64,000 nt of DNA from Atopsyche davidsoni (taxonomy: Eukaryota > Arthropoda > Insecta > Trichoptera > Hydrobiosidae), in assembly GCA_022113835.1 (NCBI GenBank), contig JAILWY010000015.1:62001-126000 (forward strand). The letters are read 5' to 3'. A program made the translations under genes and the position numbers. The notes under the pieces are model-generated. The model did not search any database. It saw only the letters and a program-made list of their open reading frames with translations, and had not been told where the DNA came from. Positions 11,035 through 22,757 of the stretch are shown in pieces (within the stretch, counting starts at the first letter, position 1; each line of letters begins with the position of its first letter).

Positions 11035-11433
11035 ATGGATCCTCGAATACCGACGAACATCTCGAAATCACTGAATATAATCACAGCTTCGAGACCGAAA
11101 CGTCAGAAGATTCAAAGTATAACGCAGCGTAACATAAGTAAATCCGATAACAATGAATGGCAATCCGACAAATGTCTTAAAATCTCTGGAGCGAAAGGTC
11201 GAAACTACAAAGAAGAAATAATGCGACGTAGCACCCGAAAACCGAGTTTTAAAGATGAATTATATTTTCACGCAAACTCGTGGCATTCGAGTACCAGCAA
11301 ACAGACATCAAAAGGTGTTTTTTGTGTGAGACATCAAAAGGTGTTTCGAAAAATTAAAAATCAATTCCGTACAACCCCTGTTCTTGCAAACTATTTGCAC
11401 CCATATATATTTACTATCTTGCGCGTTCTATGA
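11035..11433 (+). other. Unassigned open frame abutting the minisatellite
   Basis: 132-codon open frame, basic and Ser/Lys-rich (SITQRNISKSDNNEWQSDK), ending just inside the 62-bp repeat array. No domain recognised and no obvious splice context. Its composition is more protein-like than other frames nearby, so it is listed as a possible gene remnant. Confidence 0.25.
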
Positions 11434-12248
11434 GCCTCCAATGCGTAATCTGCGCCTCCACTGAGCCTCCATTGAAAATATTGCGCGTTCTATGAGCCTC
11501 CAATGCGAAATCTGCGCCTCCACTGAGCCTCCATTGAAAATATTGCGCGTTCTATGAGCCTCCAATGCGAAATCTGCGCTTCCACTGAGCCTCCATTGAA
11601 AATCTTGCGCGTTCTATGAGCCTCCAATGCGAAATCTGCGCCTCCACTGAGCCTCCATTGAAAATCTTGCGCGTTCTATGAGCCTCCAATGCGAAATCTG
11701 CGCTTCCACTGAGCCTCCATTGAAAATCTTGCGCGTTCTATGAGCCTCCAATGCGAAATCTGCGCCTCCACTGAGCCTCCATTGAAAATCTTGCGCGTTC
11801 TATGAGCCTCCAATGCGAAATCTGCGCCTCCACTGAGCCTCCATTGAAAATATTGCGCGTTCTATGAGCCTCCAATGCGAAATCTGCGCCTCCACTGAGC
11901 CTCCATTGAAAATATTGCGCGTTCTATGAGCCTCCAATGCGAAATCTGCGCTTCCACTGAGCCTCCATTGAAAATCTTGCGCGTTCTATGAGCCTCCAAT
12001 GCGAAATCTGCGCCTCCACTGAGCCTCCATTGAAAATCTTGCGCGTTCTATGAGCCTCCAATGCGAAATCTGCGCCTCCACTGAGCCTCCATTGAAAATA
12101 TTGCGCGTTCTATGAGCCTCCAATGCGAAATCTGCGCCTCCACTGAGCCTCCATTGAAAATATTGCGCGTTCTATGAGCCTCCAATGCGAAATCTGCGCT
12201 TCCACTGAGCCTCCATTGAAAATCTTGCGCGTTCTATGAGCCTCCAAT
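11421..12248. repeat. 62-bp minisatellite, 13.4 copies
   Basis: Exact 62-bp period; GCGCGTTCTATGAGCCTCCA recurs every 62 bp from 11,421 to 12,227. The unit also contains ATGCGAAATCTGCGCCTCC and ACTGAGCCTCCATTGAAAAT. Variants (CTTCC/CCTCC, AATATT/AATCTT) alternate in a higher-order pattern, suggesting duplication of multi-unit blocks. Confidence 0.97.
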
Positions 12249-12545
12249 CCCTTCTAAGCAGAATGGTACAAAAATTTCGTCGTTTAAAAAAAAAATACCC
12301 AAATATATTCTTTACATATCTTCAAATAAGCTTTATTTGATTTATATATTTTTGAAATGAATGTTGCTTCTATTTCGGACAAGATTTTGAGACTATCCCT
12401 CAGTGCGGGGAATAATATGACGACAATTCGTTGATTTACATTCAAGAACACAGTTTTCCTAATAACAACGGCTGCAACACATTTATGATAAAATATCTAA
12501 TTATGAAAATCTAGATATACGGGTATATATCAAGCAGCGAACATA

Positions 12546-13137
12546 TGAGGGCGGTCTGATAAGTACACACTAGGACGATAAGGATCCACGGGTACACACC
12601 AGAGACCAAGGAACAGTCGAAACAGTGGACTTCACCCGGCGAACGTGCTCCGAAGAAAGCGAAGACTGTCCTATTGACCGGAAAGGTGATGGCCACTGTT
12701 TTCTGGAATTCACAAGGTGTGATCTACATTGACTACCTGGAGAAGAGCAAAACGGTCACAGGGCTCTACTGTGCCGAATTGCAGAAAAAACGGCCTCATT
12801 TGGTGAAGAAAAAAGTGCTTACCACCATGACAACGCACCGGCTCACACTTTAGTGCAATTCACTACGAACTGCTCCCGCATCCACCGTATTCTCCAGATT
12901 TGGCCCCGTGCGATTTATATTTTTGTTTACTTGAAAAAGTCACTCGCCGGGCAGAAATTTAAGTCGAATGAGGAAGTCATCGCCGCCACGGAGGCCTACT
13001 TTCCAGACCTCGAGAAAACGTATTTTTCAGATGCGTTAAAGAAGTTGGAGCATCGCTGGGTCAAGTGTATCGAGCTCATAGGACACTTTTACAAAATTTT
13101 CGTTTTTCATTTGTAGGCACTTATCGGAGCGTCGTCG
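12546..13137 (+). mobile_element. Internally deleted mariner element
   Basis: Bounded by TA dinucleotides (12,544-12,545 and 13,138-13,139) and degenerate inverted ends, TGAGGGCGGTCTGATAAGTA and CTTATCGGAGCGTCGTCG. The interior encodes only the C-terminal half of a mariner transposase across shifted frames. The N-terminal DNA-binding half is missing, so this is a non-autonomous relic. Confidence 0.8.
12575..13116 (+). pseudogene. mariner transposase, C-terminal half
   Basis: Recognisable pieces in order: an IHGYTPETKEQSKQW-like segment, GKVMATVFWNSQGVIYIDYL, a HHDNAPAHT catalytic-region motif, and KFKSNEEVIAATEAYF near the C terminus. Frame changes occur around 12,840-12,930. The family is Tc1/mariner (DD34D). 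Confidence 0.8.
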
Positions 13138-13139
13138 TA

Positions 13140-14050
13140 TGTTTGAAGATCTGTTTTATTCTCAGATATCGCGGAAATAAAATCGGAAATTCGTTAGGAG
13201 GTATCAGGACGCACATAAATCAGGCTCCGGTCGCCCTCCGCACATGCCCCGAATGATCTGTCGCGAAAGTTTTTGCAGCGCGACTTCCGATACTCCGGAG
13301 AGCGTCCAGGCCGCGCTATGGGGAAGCCTTTTTGAGGACGTAATGTGCTTACTTTGGCCATTTCCTAACTCCGCTATGGATACGTCCTCAGACCTGCGTT
13401 GCCGTTATGTTTGAAAGATTATTATGACGTATCGAGGAAGCTCATTTCTATAATGTTTTTTTTTTATGTAAGAAAGATAAAAGTCTGAGTGCATAGTGGA
13501 TATTTTTTTATTTTATTGCTCTACTGATGCAATAAGTGTTTTAGTTTTCAATAAAAATATATGTTTACACACACACACACACAGGCACACATACATGTTC
13601 CGTTTTTCATAGTTTAATCTTAAATTAGCAATACATAATTATAAAATAAACATTTTATGATAAGATGACTTTTGTTTGATATCGAAATTTCTCTTGTAAA
13701 AAATTTTATTTTTTATTTTTTATATTCATCTCAACTATTTCATCTAAAACATGCAGAGTTTCAGCTTTATTTGCTTATATATATGTTTTAACTAGATTTG
13801 ATTATTATTTCTTCTTAATTTTGAGGATAAGCTTTAATTCACCCGTAAAATTATACCTAATAGATTTAAATATAGCTTCTTTTTTAAAAGGTTTTAAAAT
13901 ATTTATGAACAAAAATCTAATCGATTACAGTCACTTTGATTTTTGAGCGCTTTTGAGCCTTAAAAGCTTCTTCAGACATTGGCCTGTGTTTTTATATGTT
14001 GTTTAGTATAGAAGATTACTACTTTTCTTAAACAATATTTGTAAACTGAT
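13140..14050. other. No gene recognised
   Basis: 13,200-13,420 is moderately GC-rich but yields no supported exon. There is an (AC)n run near 13,568. The rest is AT-rich. Confidence 0.4.
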
Positions 14051-14060
14051 TTTTTTCCAG

Positions 14061-14281
14061 ATATTTTCCACAGAGGAGATGGTTATCAACTCCCCGTCTG
14101 TGTCCACAAGTGGGGCAAGGAAGGAGACTTGGTCGGACTTTCAGTGACCACGGAAATTTGCATAGAGATAGAATCGACCGTTTTTATGCTTTTTTTTACG
14201 ATTTTCACATGTTTATTCCACCAGGCATTCATACCCTTGAATGCCAAAAAGAAGATGTATATTGAACTCGGCAGCCCATGA
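14061..14281 (+). other. Candidate exon, unassigned
   Basis: Follows a good acceptor (TTTTTTTCCAG) and stays open for 73 codons in one frame. The first 35 codons are GC-richer and protein-like (HRGDGYQLPVCVHKWGKEGD). No family recognised and no partner exon found. Confidence 0.25.
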
Positions 14282-15079
14282 TGGATTAGAGGCGATATGA
14301 TTCCAGTTTTGCATACTCTGATGAAAAGTTTCCGAGTTTTTAATAAATACGAACTTTTTCAAAGCTAAAAGCTGTGAAATGTGAAATTAATATTTTCCGG
14401 AAGTCGGCTGAGTGGAAACTAACTGGTTCCTGTCAAAATACAGAATAACTTTCAAATTAATGATCCCCACAGTAAACCGAGCAATTAGTGTTCTAAAAAT
14501 TAATTTCCTCAAAAATCTCAATGTAGAATTTTAAAAAAATACCGATTTAAATGCTAAACAGATTTTGTATCACAAAATATCGCAAACAAATTTTAAATAT
14601 GTAGATTTTACATTGAAATTTGTTATAGCTCGTTTACTTGAGCGGAAGTACACACTCTGACTTCAATAGTATATTTGTGTCCTCAAAGTTCTCGGCTATC
14701 ACTAACTTTGCATTTAAGTGTTATTTATATACCAACCTCGATGAGAGTACACACATACAGTTGCCTAGAAATGAAGGCTTGACTGCTCAACTCGACGATC
14801 ATTGCTTGATGGTTTCTCAGAGCAGTGCGCTCAATTCCAAATAAGTTAATAACTAGAAAACGGATCTAGCACCGAAGTTAAAACGTCGAACAACCAACGA
14901 AATCTATATGCTATATTATCATGAATATAATTTTATTAACAACCACTGACAAAACTATCCAACACAAGGTTACTACAATGTATCTCAAGAATATTACATT
15001 TAACAATCTATCTGAAAATTACTTTTCATCGCATGAAAATGTAAACGAAACGGGAATATAATAAATTCATCGAATGATT

Positions 15080-15310
15080 TAGAGGCGGCGATAAAACTTG
15101 AGAAATCGTCACTCGGAATGGATCGGGAGGTAAAACGGCCGCGATAAATTTGCTGTTTTATTGTTTAAAATCTTAAATTTCATTACGCCTGCCCGCGCAG
15201 CCGAGCTCATTGTGAAAAAACCGAAAATCATTTTTATTGCGGCATATTTTTTCTTTGATTGCGTGCTTCACGGGCACTTTTATGACTTTCACATAAAATT
15301 ACTCTTTCTC
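15080..15310. promoter_or_regulatory. Candidate noncoding regulatory island
   Basis: GC-richer patch with CGATAAATTTGCTGTTTTAT, CATTACGCCTGCCCGCGCAG and TTTTATTGCGGC, that is, AT-rich homeodomain-like cores within CG-rich DNA. No exon. Inference only. Confidence 0.2.
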
Positions 15311-15689
15311 ATACTGATAATAAATTTCACTTGATCATTCCTGTCTTGCTTTCGTTAATGCTTTTTTTTTGCCAGTTAAATGTACGCACAAATAAGATTA
15401 TTCTGTGTAATTGGACACTATATCTTATCAACTCTACAGCGCATACCAATGATTGATGCAATTCATTCGATCTTAAAGAATGTTTATAAAACAGCAATAT
15501 GTTTATATTTAATATGGTAAAACTCACCACAAACTTACATACGGTTTTCTTTGTTCTTCGGTGTTGTGCTATGTCTTGTTTTTCATTTTCAAATTTTTCG
15601 ATATTGATACAGGAAATATTTTCAGTAAACTCAACCAGCCATACATTGAATACAATAATGATTGCCAAAATCTATGAACACATTTAACT

Positions 15690-16690
15690 CACACTGTTAA
15701 TGGAGTTGTAGGTATTGTGTTCGTAGGTTTTAAGATATGAGCATTAGATGTTATATTTATTAGGTGCTGTGCTACGTTTTGATTTTAGTTTTCTAACGTT
15801 TCGGTCCGGGAGCATCCTCAAGAAGGAAAAATTCTATATAAGATTTTTTTTGCGGAAATACATTTTTTTCTTTTCTTCGTCAAAGGGATAAAAACTTGTT
15901 AATTTTGATGTATTTTACTTTCTTTAATATGAGAAAGCACCAAGCAAGCAGAGGTCCACGGGACCCTAGACCTGACCGCGTGGCCGCGACGTGAATTCCG
16001 ATGAGCGTCTCATGCGCGGCACATGGAAGCCCAACAGTATTGAAGACACGACCTAAATATTTATGATGATATGATTTTCGATCGAAGAGAATGTTTTTTT
16101 TAAAGAAAAAACCTTGATTTTGTGTCACAGTTCAATATATAATAAAAATATTTTCATTAAAAAACATAAAATAAACAGTAAAGTCTTAACTATATAAAAT
16201 CAAAAACCTTCACATATCTTATTGTAAAATTGAAATTTCAATTCAAAGCTTAAAAATAAATACCTGTAGTGAAATATTTACTTTACTAGCCTTTGTAAAT
16301 ACCGTAGCAATATTAATAAATATTTAATCTTCAAAACAGCATTTGGCAAGCGTTAGATCCTAAAGTTGAGACAGTAAAATACACCAATTGATCAGATCAA
16401 TCAACGACGACAATGAAAAATCTGAAAAAACCCACATTTTCTGTAGGTACAAACGGGATTAGATGCCTAAAAATATTCTTTGTAAAGCTTATTATTTTAA
16501 GGGCGTCATACAAAAACAATCTGAAAACATCGAAGAGGGGAAGAAAAATTCAAAAAAAAACCCGAGCCCTAAATAAATATTTAATAAGATATTCCGCTTA
16601 CCATCTTAATAAAAGAAAAATTCTAAGTAAATAATTTTGAGGGCAATTTTAATGAAAAAAGTTTATCATTGTTTTTTTCCATCCCTTGTC
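15690..16690. other. No gene recognised
   Basis: Mostly AT-rich. A GC-richer stretch at 15,939-16,040 has no supported frame. Confidence 0.35.
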
Positions 16691-16698
16691 CCTTGTAG

Positions 16699-16828
16699 GA
16701 TCCGTTAGAGAGGAAAAGAAAATTAAAAACACGACGGCAACAGATGTTAGATGTGAAAAATTGGCTTTCAAAATTGTCTTCAGGCAGTGTTCCCTCAGAT
16801 CAAAATTGTCAGCGTACATTATTTGAAG
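16699..16828 (+). other. Candidate internal exon, unassigned
   Basis: Preceded by a strong polypyrimidine tract and acceptor (CCATCCCTTGTCCCTTGTAG). One frame gives a Lys/Arg-rich stretch (ERKRKLKTRRQQMLDVKNWL) followed by a Ser-rich one, ending near a weak donor (GAAG/GTTCTA). A second frame is also open, so assignment is uncertain. Confidence 0.25.
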
Positions 16829-17124
16829 GTTCTATAAAAAAAAACATTGATTTTGTACTTATTTTTGTGAATCAAAGTATGTAGTCTTAAAATACAAGAT
16901 TTATTACAAGACATTTTGTAATTTTATACGTATAACTAATTTTTTAACAAATGATTAACACACTTCTCACGAAGTCTTGGGTCATGTGTATATATATATA
17001 TAAATAAATTAATGTAAATGAATGTGTAAAAATAATAAGCACACGCCATGTCAATGCAAATTTTCTTTGACCAAACTGAAACAGGTCTAGGACAGGTACA
17101 GGACAAGTCTAATTACACCAATTT

Positions 17125-17195
17125 GAGATTCACCTACAGGGCGGGGACCGAACCGGAAACTCAACGGTTTAACCACTGAACCAACAAACCAACCA
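17125..17195 (-). repeat. tRNA-derived SINE head (partial)
   Basis: The minus strand shows an A-box-like TTGGTTCAGTGGTTAAACC and a B-box-like GGTTCGGTCCCCGCC with shortened spacing, as in degenerate tRNA-derived SINEs. Confidence 0.5.
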
Positions 17196-17287
17196 ATATT
17201 GACATACTGGCATCAGTGGTCTGCAATAAATTAAACACCAGAACAAGCTCATTTGTGTAATAATAATTTTGTTTCCCATACACAAAT

Positions 17288-17647
17288 GAGCTTGGTATTT
17301 GTATTGGTATTTGTATTGGTATTTGTATTGGTATTTGTATTTGTATTGGTATTAGTATTTGTATTTGTATTTATATTGGTATTTGTATTTGTATTAATAT
17401 TGGTATTTGTATTGGTATTTGTATTTGTATTTGTATTGGTATTTGTATTGGTATTAGTATTTGTATTGGTATTTGTATTGGTATTTGTATTGGTATTGGT
17501 ATTTGTATTGGTATTTGTATTTGTATTTGTATTTGTATTGGTATTTGTATTTGTATTGGTATTTGTATTGGTATCTGTATTTGTATTGGTATTTGTATTA
17601 GTATTTGTATTTGTATTGGTATTTGTATTAGTATTTGTATTTGTATT
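17288..17647. repeat. Hexanucleotide satellite (TTGGTA/TTTGTA)n
   Basis: About 360 bp of alternating TTGGTA and TTTGTA units. All frames are open, giving NT-, IQ- or VF-repeat peptides that are not genes. Confidence 0.98.
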
Positions 17648-17819
17648 GACACACAGACAGACACACAGACAGACACACAGACAGACAGACACACAGACAG
17701 ACAGACACACAGACAGACAGACACACAGACAGACACACAGACAGACACACAGACACTGACAGACACACAGACACTGACAGACACACAGACACTGACAGAC
17801 ACACAGACACAGACAGACA
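17648..17819. repeat. (ACAGACAGACAC)n microsatellite
   Basis: ACACAGACAG-type array directly abutting the hexanucleotide satellite, with ACTGACAGAC variants at its 3' end. Confidence 0.98.
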
Positions 17820-18079
17820 ATCCAAAAAAACTTTGTCGAAAGCTGAAAGATAACTGTAGATTAAAAAGAGATACTTCAAAACTTAAAATAGAAAGCAGTA
17901 AAATCTTTATACGAATATAAAAATTCCAATATTGATGGCAAATAATCGAGAATCAAAATCAAATTCTTGAGAATATAAATTTGTATAAGTATGATGCATA
18001 AGCAACAGATATTGCTGATTTATTTAATAATAAGTTATCGTTGAGCTGGTAGGGAAGGTTTTGAACCGATCAATCTAAT

Positions 18080-18240
18080 TATTAATCACTTGGAGTGCGG
18101 GAGCCGACTTAAGTCGGCTCGCTTAAATTACGCGTAGACAGCGGGAGCCGTTTAAACTCGGTTCGTATAGATTAGGGGTGGGATGCGATAAAAGTGTCAA
18201 CGCGGACCGATTTCAACTGCGTATTACGAAATATTTGTTT
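18080..18240. repeat. Tandem diverged palindromes, possible transposon terminus
   Basis: GAGCCGACTTAAGTCGGCTC (18,101-18,120) is a perfect 20-bp palindrome. A related imperfect one, GGAGCCGTTTAAACTCGGTT, follows about 40 bp later. A TTAA precedes the block (18,082). Subterminal palindromes next to TTAA recall piggyBac-like ends, but no opposite terminus was found. Confidence 0.4.
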
Positions 18241-18559
18241 GTTTGTCTTTCACAGAAATACCTATCTGCCTAGGCGAACCGTTTCAAACCCGCTGGGGCA
18301 ACAGGGATCATAAAAATCCCTTATAAGTAGACTACACTTTATGGCGCTGGTGGAATGCAGTACCGTTAGGGTACGAATGTATTGTTTACGAGTTTTATGA
18401 CCGATATCCCAGTGTGCAAAGAGAACAGTTATTGAGAAATACTTCTTGTGTCCTGACGTCTTTATTTTTGAGCTTCGTGGATTTACGCGTTTAAATATTT
18501 CAATAGATTGTGATATAGACATTTATATGGAAAATTTTAACCTAACAAAATAACATCGT

Positions 18560-18955
18560 TCCGCAAAGTGTTCGCATAATACATAGATTTTTTTTTCATA
18601 TCTAAAACCTTTCAGAGTACCTCTATTTTTTAATCGTTGCCCTAGATACGAGTTCATATCGCTTTCGGAGCTAAAACAAATTCCGCATCAATCAGCATAA
18701 GACGTCAACATTAGACGATAAGGTCACAACATAAACAAAACCCTGCAGCGACCCCCAGGCGGAAACAATTGCAGAGTGACAATAACCACAGCGACCTCCG
18801 GGCGGAAACGATCTGAGTGGCGTTAACCGCAGGAACCCCCAGGCTGCAAACCCTATTATATAAGGACCACATATTTAGAATGTTAGCTAGACTTTTGTGT
18901 TGTAAAGAACTTGTATTAAAACTATTCTTAAATAAAAACTTTTTTTTAGGAGTTA
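18560..18955 (+). promoter_or_regulatory. Probable gypsy 5' LTR and leader region
   Basis: Holds three approximate repeats of a GACCCCCAGGCGGAAAC motif (from about 18,745), a TATA-like TATTATATAAGG (18,854-18,865) and an AATAAA downstream. It directly precedes gag/pol remnants. Exact LTR ends cannot be set because no second LTR is in the window. Confidence 0.5.
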
Positions 18956-18999
18956 TTCCGGAAACGATATAAGGAAGAGATCATCGCTAAATGCAGTAA

Positions 19000-19387
19000 C
19001 TTAAACATAAATAGGAGCAGTCCAAGAACTGACGGTATCGATAGAAACAACTACTCGAATCAAAGTAGAAATTATCATGGCAACCGGAATAGAAACTTTA
19101 ATACAAATCAAAATAATAATTACATCAGGAATAATCAATTTCCTAACAATCGAAACGGAAACTTCCCGAACAATAATTTCAATAGAAATAATAATAATTT
19201 TAATAAACCTAGTTTTAATAACTTTAATAGACCAAATTTTAATAATACTTATGGACAAAATTTTAATCGTCCTAACTACTATCAAAACTATCGTAACAAC
19301 AGACAATTTGAACAAAAGAATGTACCGACACCGACCACCATGTCAGGCGTACAATCACACAAAAGTAACTACGTAAAACCTGTCTAA
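19000..19387 (+). pseudogene. gag C-terminal Asn-rich tail
   Basis: The frame beginning near 19,001 encodes an Asn/Arg/Phe-rich low-complexity stretch (NNFNRNNNNFNKPSFNNF) typical of the end of insect gypsy gag. It ends in TAA at 19,385. Most of gag upstream is absent. Confidence 0.6.
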
Positions 19388-19524
19388 AATTTTAATATAG
19401 GACCCAGTAATTTCCAAACAAGCAAACCTAATTGTATCGCTGAAGAACTATTTAACGCGGAGACAAACGAAAATAGTTCGGCAGAAGAAAATTTTCAATT
19501 CATGCCTCAACGAAAGAAAGCAAC

Positions 19525-19722
19525 TTGATCGAAGTGAACAATCATGATCAATTTCGACAGTTACCATATATTACAATTAATGAACCTCCGATTAATTTAC
19601 TTATAGACACGGGATCTAATAAATCATTCCTTGACCCGAGCATAATTAATAAACATTTTAAAAACTCTATTAAACCTGAAAAGTTTAACGTTAGAACCCA
19701 TAGCAGGCGAAAGCTGTCATGA
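19525..19722 (+). pseudogene. Retroviral-type aspartic protease fragment
   Basis: Contains the active-site-like INLLIDTGSNKSFLDPS. The frame terminates shortly after (RRKLS) and continues in another frame, consistent with a small indel. Confidence 0.7.
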
Positions 19723-19831
19723 AAATAGCATTCAAATAGGGTCATTCAAAGAATTTAAAACACCCGCTAAATTAAAATTCTACTCGTATAAATTCCACCA
19801 CACACTAGACGGTTTAATTGGGATCGAAAAC

Positions 19832-20446
19832 ATGAAATCATTAAAAATGCAGTTAGATTTTGAAAAGCATGTAGTTACCACCCCAAATGCACACATACCT
19901 ATAAAATGGTATACCATTCCTTTAAAGTCAATAAAGACAATTACGATTCCAGCTAACAGATCAGTCATTACGGACGTACCGACAAATAAAAACGGTGACA
20001 TTATATTCCCAAGACAGGAGTTCCAATTCGTATTTATACCCGAAGTTGTAACTAAAGCTGAGAATTTTAAATGCTACGTCGAAATCTTCTATAAAACTAA
20101 CGAAGAAATTCCTATACACATATATGCGCATTTTAAGGTAGACTCTTTAGATACGCATGAAGTATTTTCAATAGACACAATTAGACCACAGAATATAACA
20201 AACTTAATTCGCACAGACCATATGAATTTGGAAGAAAAAAAAACACATATACAGAGATTGTGTAATAAGTATTCAGACATTTTTTATATGGAGTCAACTG
20301 ACCTATCCTTCACAAATCAAGTTAAGCATCAGATAAAGACTACAGACAAATTACCCGTTCATGGTAAAACATACAGATACCCATTCATACATAAAGAGGA
20401 AGTAGAACGGCAAATTCAGGAGATGTTAGACCAAAAAATAATATGA
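19832..20446 (+). pseudogene. gypsy pol: protease-RT linker and RT N-terminus
   Basis: Open for 204 codons, ending at a TGA (20,444-20,446) inside the RT N-terminal region. The homologous reading continues immediately as [18 protein letters not shown] and [13 protein letters not shown] up to an 18-base A run near 20,551, which breaks the frame again. Confidence 0.75.
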
Positions 20447-20569
20447 CCTTCAGAAAGTCCATGGAGTTCTCCCATTTGGATAGTCCCAAAGAAATCGGAT
20501 GCCTCAAACAAAATTAAATGGCGTTTGGTCATAGATTACAGAAAGTTGAATGAAAAAAAAAAAAAAAAA

Positions 20570-21368
20570 CAATAGATGATCGTTATCCTATTCCAAATAT
20601 CACGGACGTTTTAGACAAATTAGGGAAATCCCAATATTTTTCAACGATCGATTTAAAAGCAGGTTTCCACCAAATTGAGTTACACCCTAATGATATGTGT
20701 AAGACAGCGTTTAACGTAGAGAATGGACACTACGAGTTCACTCGTCTGCCATTCGGATTAAAAAATGCACCAAGCAGTTTCCAACGCGTAATGGATAACG
20801 TTTTGAAAGGACTATTAAATAAAGTATGCCTTGTCTACTTAGATGACATAATTATTTTTTCCACGTCGCTGCAAGAACACGTAATAAACCTACAGAAGGT
20901 ATTCCAGAGACTCAGGGAAACTAACTTCAAAATTCAATTAGATAAATCGGAATTTTTAAAGAAAGAGATAGCTTACTTAGGGCACGTCGTCACTACAAAC
21001 GGGATCAAACCTAACCCCGATAAAATAGACGTGATACAAAGGTATCCGATACGGAAAACTACAAAGCAGATAAAAGGATTCCTAGGATTATTAGGATACT
21101 ACAGAAAGTTTATCAAAGACTTTGCGAAACTAACCAAGCCACTGACGTCATGTCTAAAAAAGGGTGCAGTCATATCCTTAACGCCGGAATATGTCAAATG
21201 TTTCGAGAACTGTAAACAGCTACTATGCAATCAGCCACTATTACAGTACCCAGATTTCACTAAACCCTTTCTGTTAACGACCGATGCATCGAATTATGCA
21301 ATTGGAGCTGTACTATCACAAGAACCCATAGGTAGTGATAAACCAATCGCGTACGCATCGCGAACATT
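20570..21368 (+). pseudogene. gypsy reverse transcriptase core and RNase H start
   Basis: Recognisable RT blocks: DLKAGFHQIELHP, TRLPFGLKNAPSSFQRVMD, the catalytic VYLDDIIIFS, LGHVVTTNGIKPNPDKID, GFLGLLGYYRKFIKDFAKLT, and the RNase H start LTTDASNYAIGAVLSQ to IAYASRTL. The protein then enters minisatellite-derived sequence. Catalytic aspartates are present in this segment, but the element as a whole is broken. Confidence 0.88.
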
Positions 21369-21531
21369 GGAGGCGCAAATTACGCACTGGAGGCTCAGTG
21401 GAGGCGCAGATTTCGCATTGGAGGCTCAGTGGAGGCGCAGATTTCGCATTGGAGGCTCAGTGGAGGCTCAGTGGAGGCGCAGATTACGTATTGGAGGCTC
21501 AGTGGAGGCGCAGATATCGCTTTGGAGGCTC
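21369..21531. repeat. 31-bp repeats sharing the 62-bp minisatellite motif
   Basis: GGAGGCTCAGTGGAGGCGCA plus GATTTCGCATT forms a 31-bp unit repeated about five times. It is the reverse complement of the core of the array at 11,421-12,248. The junction lies exactly where the gypsy RNase H should continue. Confidence 0.95.
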
Positions 21532-21669
21532 TGGATTAGAATTTGTCACCATTGTAAAAAAAAGCGTCCTCAAAATTACTTTTCTTCTGGAGTTTTTCAT
21601 GATCTCCATAACGCTGAAGTGCTTCTCTAGGTCGCATTAATTTACACTTCAAAATTAACGAACAATTGA

Positions 21670-22115
21670 CGCAAAAAGTTTGATACATTCCTTCTTCTGA
21701 ATAAGATATTTTTTTATTTCTTATAAATTTACTATTAATATGATAAATATGTGTTTTTCCGATTGAAGTGTAGGAATTTGGAGATTCATCTGGTCCATTT
21801 TACAAGAGTCCTAAACATTTAAAAGTTTTTTTTTCAATTGAAATTACAAGATTAAATATACACCATGTGCGCCTTAATATTTAAAAAATTGAAAAAAAAA
21901 AAAACTTTAACAAACTTTGGTTTTGAAAAGTCGTCATTTTATCCAATTTTTCAACATCTTCAAGATTTTATTTTACCCTAAAATGGACGTTAATTAAATA
22001 ATAAAAAATAGATAAATATAATGTATAGTTTTTCAATACTGTGTAAAAAAAATCAACTTTCGATATAGAAAAATAAAGTGACAATTAAATTAAAAGTTAG
22101 ATAAAAAAAGTTAGA
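21670..22115 (+). repeat. Dispersed repeat family C, copy 1
   Basis: Shares long stretches with 25,770-26,165 and 57,190-57,300, such as TATTAATATGATAAATATGT, GGAATTTGGAGATTC and AAAAGTCGTCATTTTA. No coding content; class unknown. Confidence 0.75.
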
Positions 22116-22179
22116 AGTATATTTCTCCTCCTATCAAATAAAGTTCTAAGATTAATCTGAATATATTACTACGAAGTAA

Positions 22180-22180
22180 T

Positions 22181-22217
<37 letters not shown>

Positions 22218-22242
22218 ATATATATATATATATATATTTATA
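22180..22242. repeat. (TA)n microsatellite
   Basis: Two (AT)n blocks separated by a short interruption. Confidence 0.95.
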
Positions 22243-22757
22243 TAGACTGTTGATTGATGTCTATCAAATACCAGATATCTCAAATAAGGTCTCCGTAGGT
22301 TAAAAAGTCCTTTCAAAAGGCCGTACAAATCACCAACCACCAGGAAAAACGGTCTATATTATAATCTTCACATTTAAAATTACCCTTGTTTTTATAGCAA
22401 TACTGCGCTTTATTTAAATCAAGTAAGCTATATTTCTAGTAACTTAAAAGCATCGACGAAGCAAGTGCTCAATATTTTTGACAAGCTGGATGTTAGACAC
22501 CGGCTACCAGGTATGGTTCTCGACTTCGAGACTTCTGATAGACGTTCGTTTCTTCGATGTGACACCACGAATTTGCCTAGGTTCGTGAATATTTAGTGGA
22601 CTATATATTAGGTAAATTCAAACACTTTGTATGTGTAAACTTTTATTTCAACTTTATTACAAATTTCGTTATAATATATGCTTCCAAAGATGTTACACTT
22701 AACACTTTGACTTCACTTTTGAGCCGACACAGGGGTCGGTAATTTAAAACTTTCACA

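Larger units (their letters stand above)
18960..21370 (+). mobile_element. Decayed Ty3/gypsy retrotransposon (errantivirus-like)
   Basis: Order is gag C-terminal tail, aspartic protease, then RT and the start of RNase H. Most of gag is missing, and RNase H and integrase are cut off at 21,369, where a minisatellite motif takes over. Several frameshifts and stops separate the domains. By pol sequence it is closest in type to insect 17.6/gypsy elements. No envelope region is present. Confidence 0.85.

Noticed and set aside
11421..12248. CRISPR array
   Set aside because: Units are contiguous 62-bp tandem repeats without unique spacers, in eukaryotic DNA.
17249..17879. Long overlapping open frames on both strands encoding NT-, IQ- or VSV-repeat peptides
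   Set aside because: They are translations of hexanucleotide and ACAGACAG microsatellites, open in nearly all frames.
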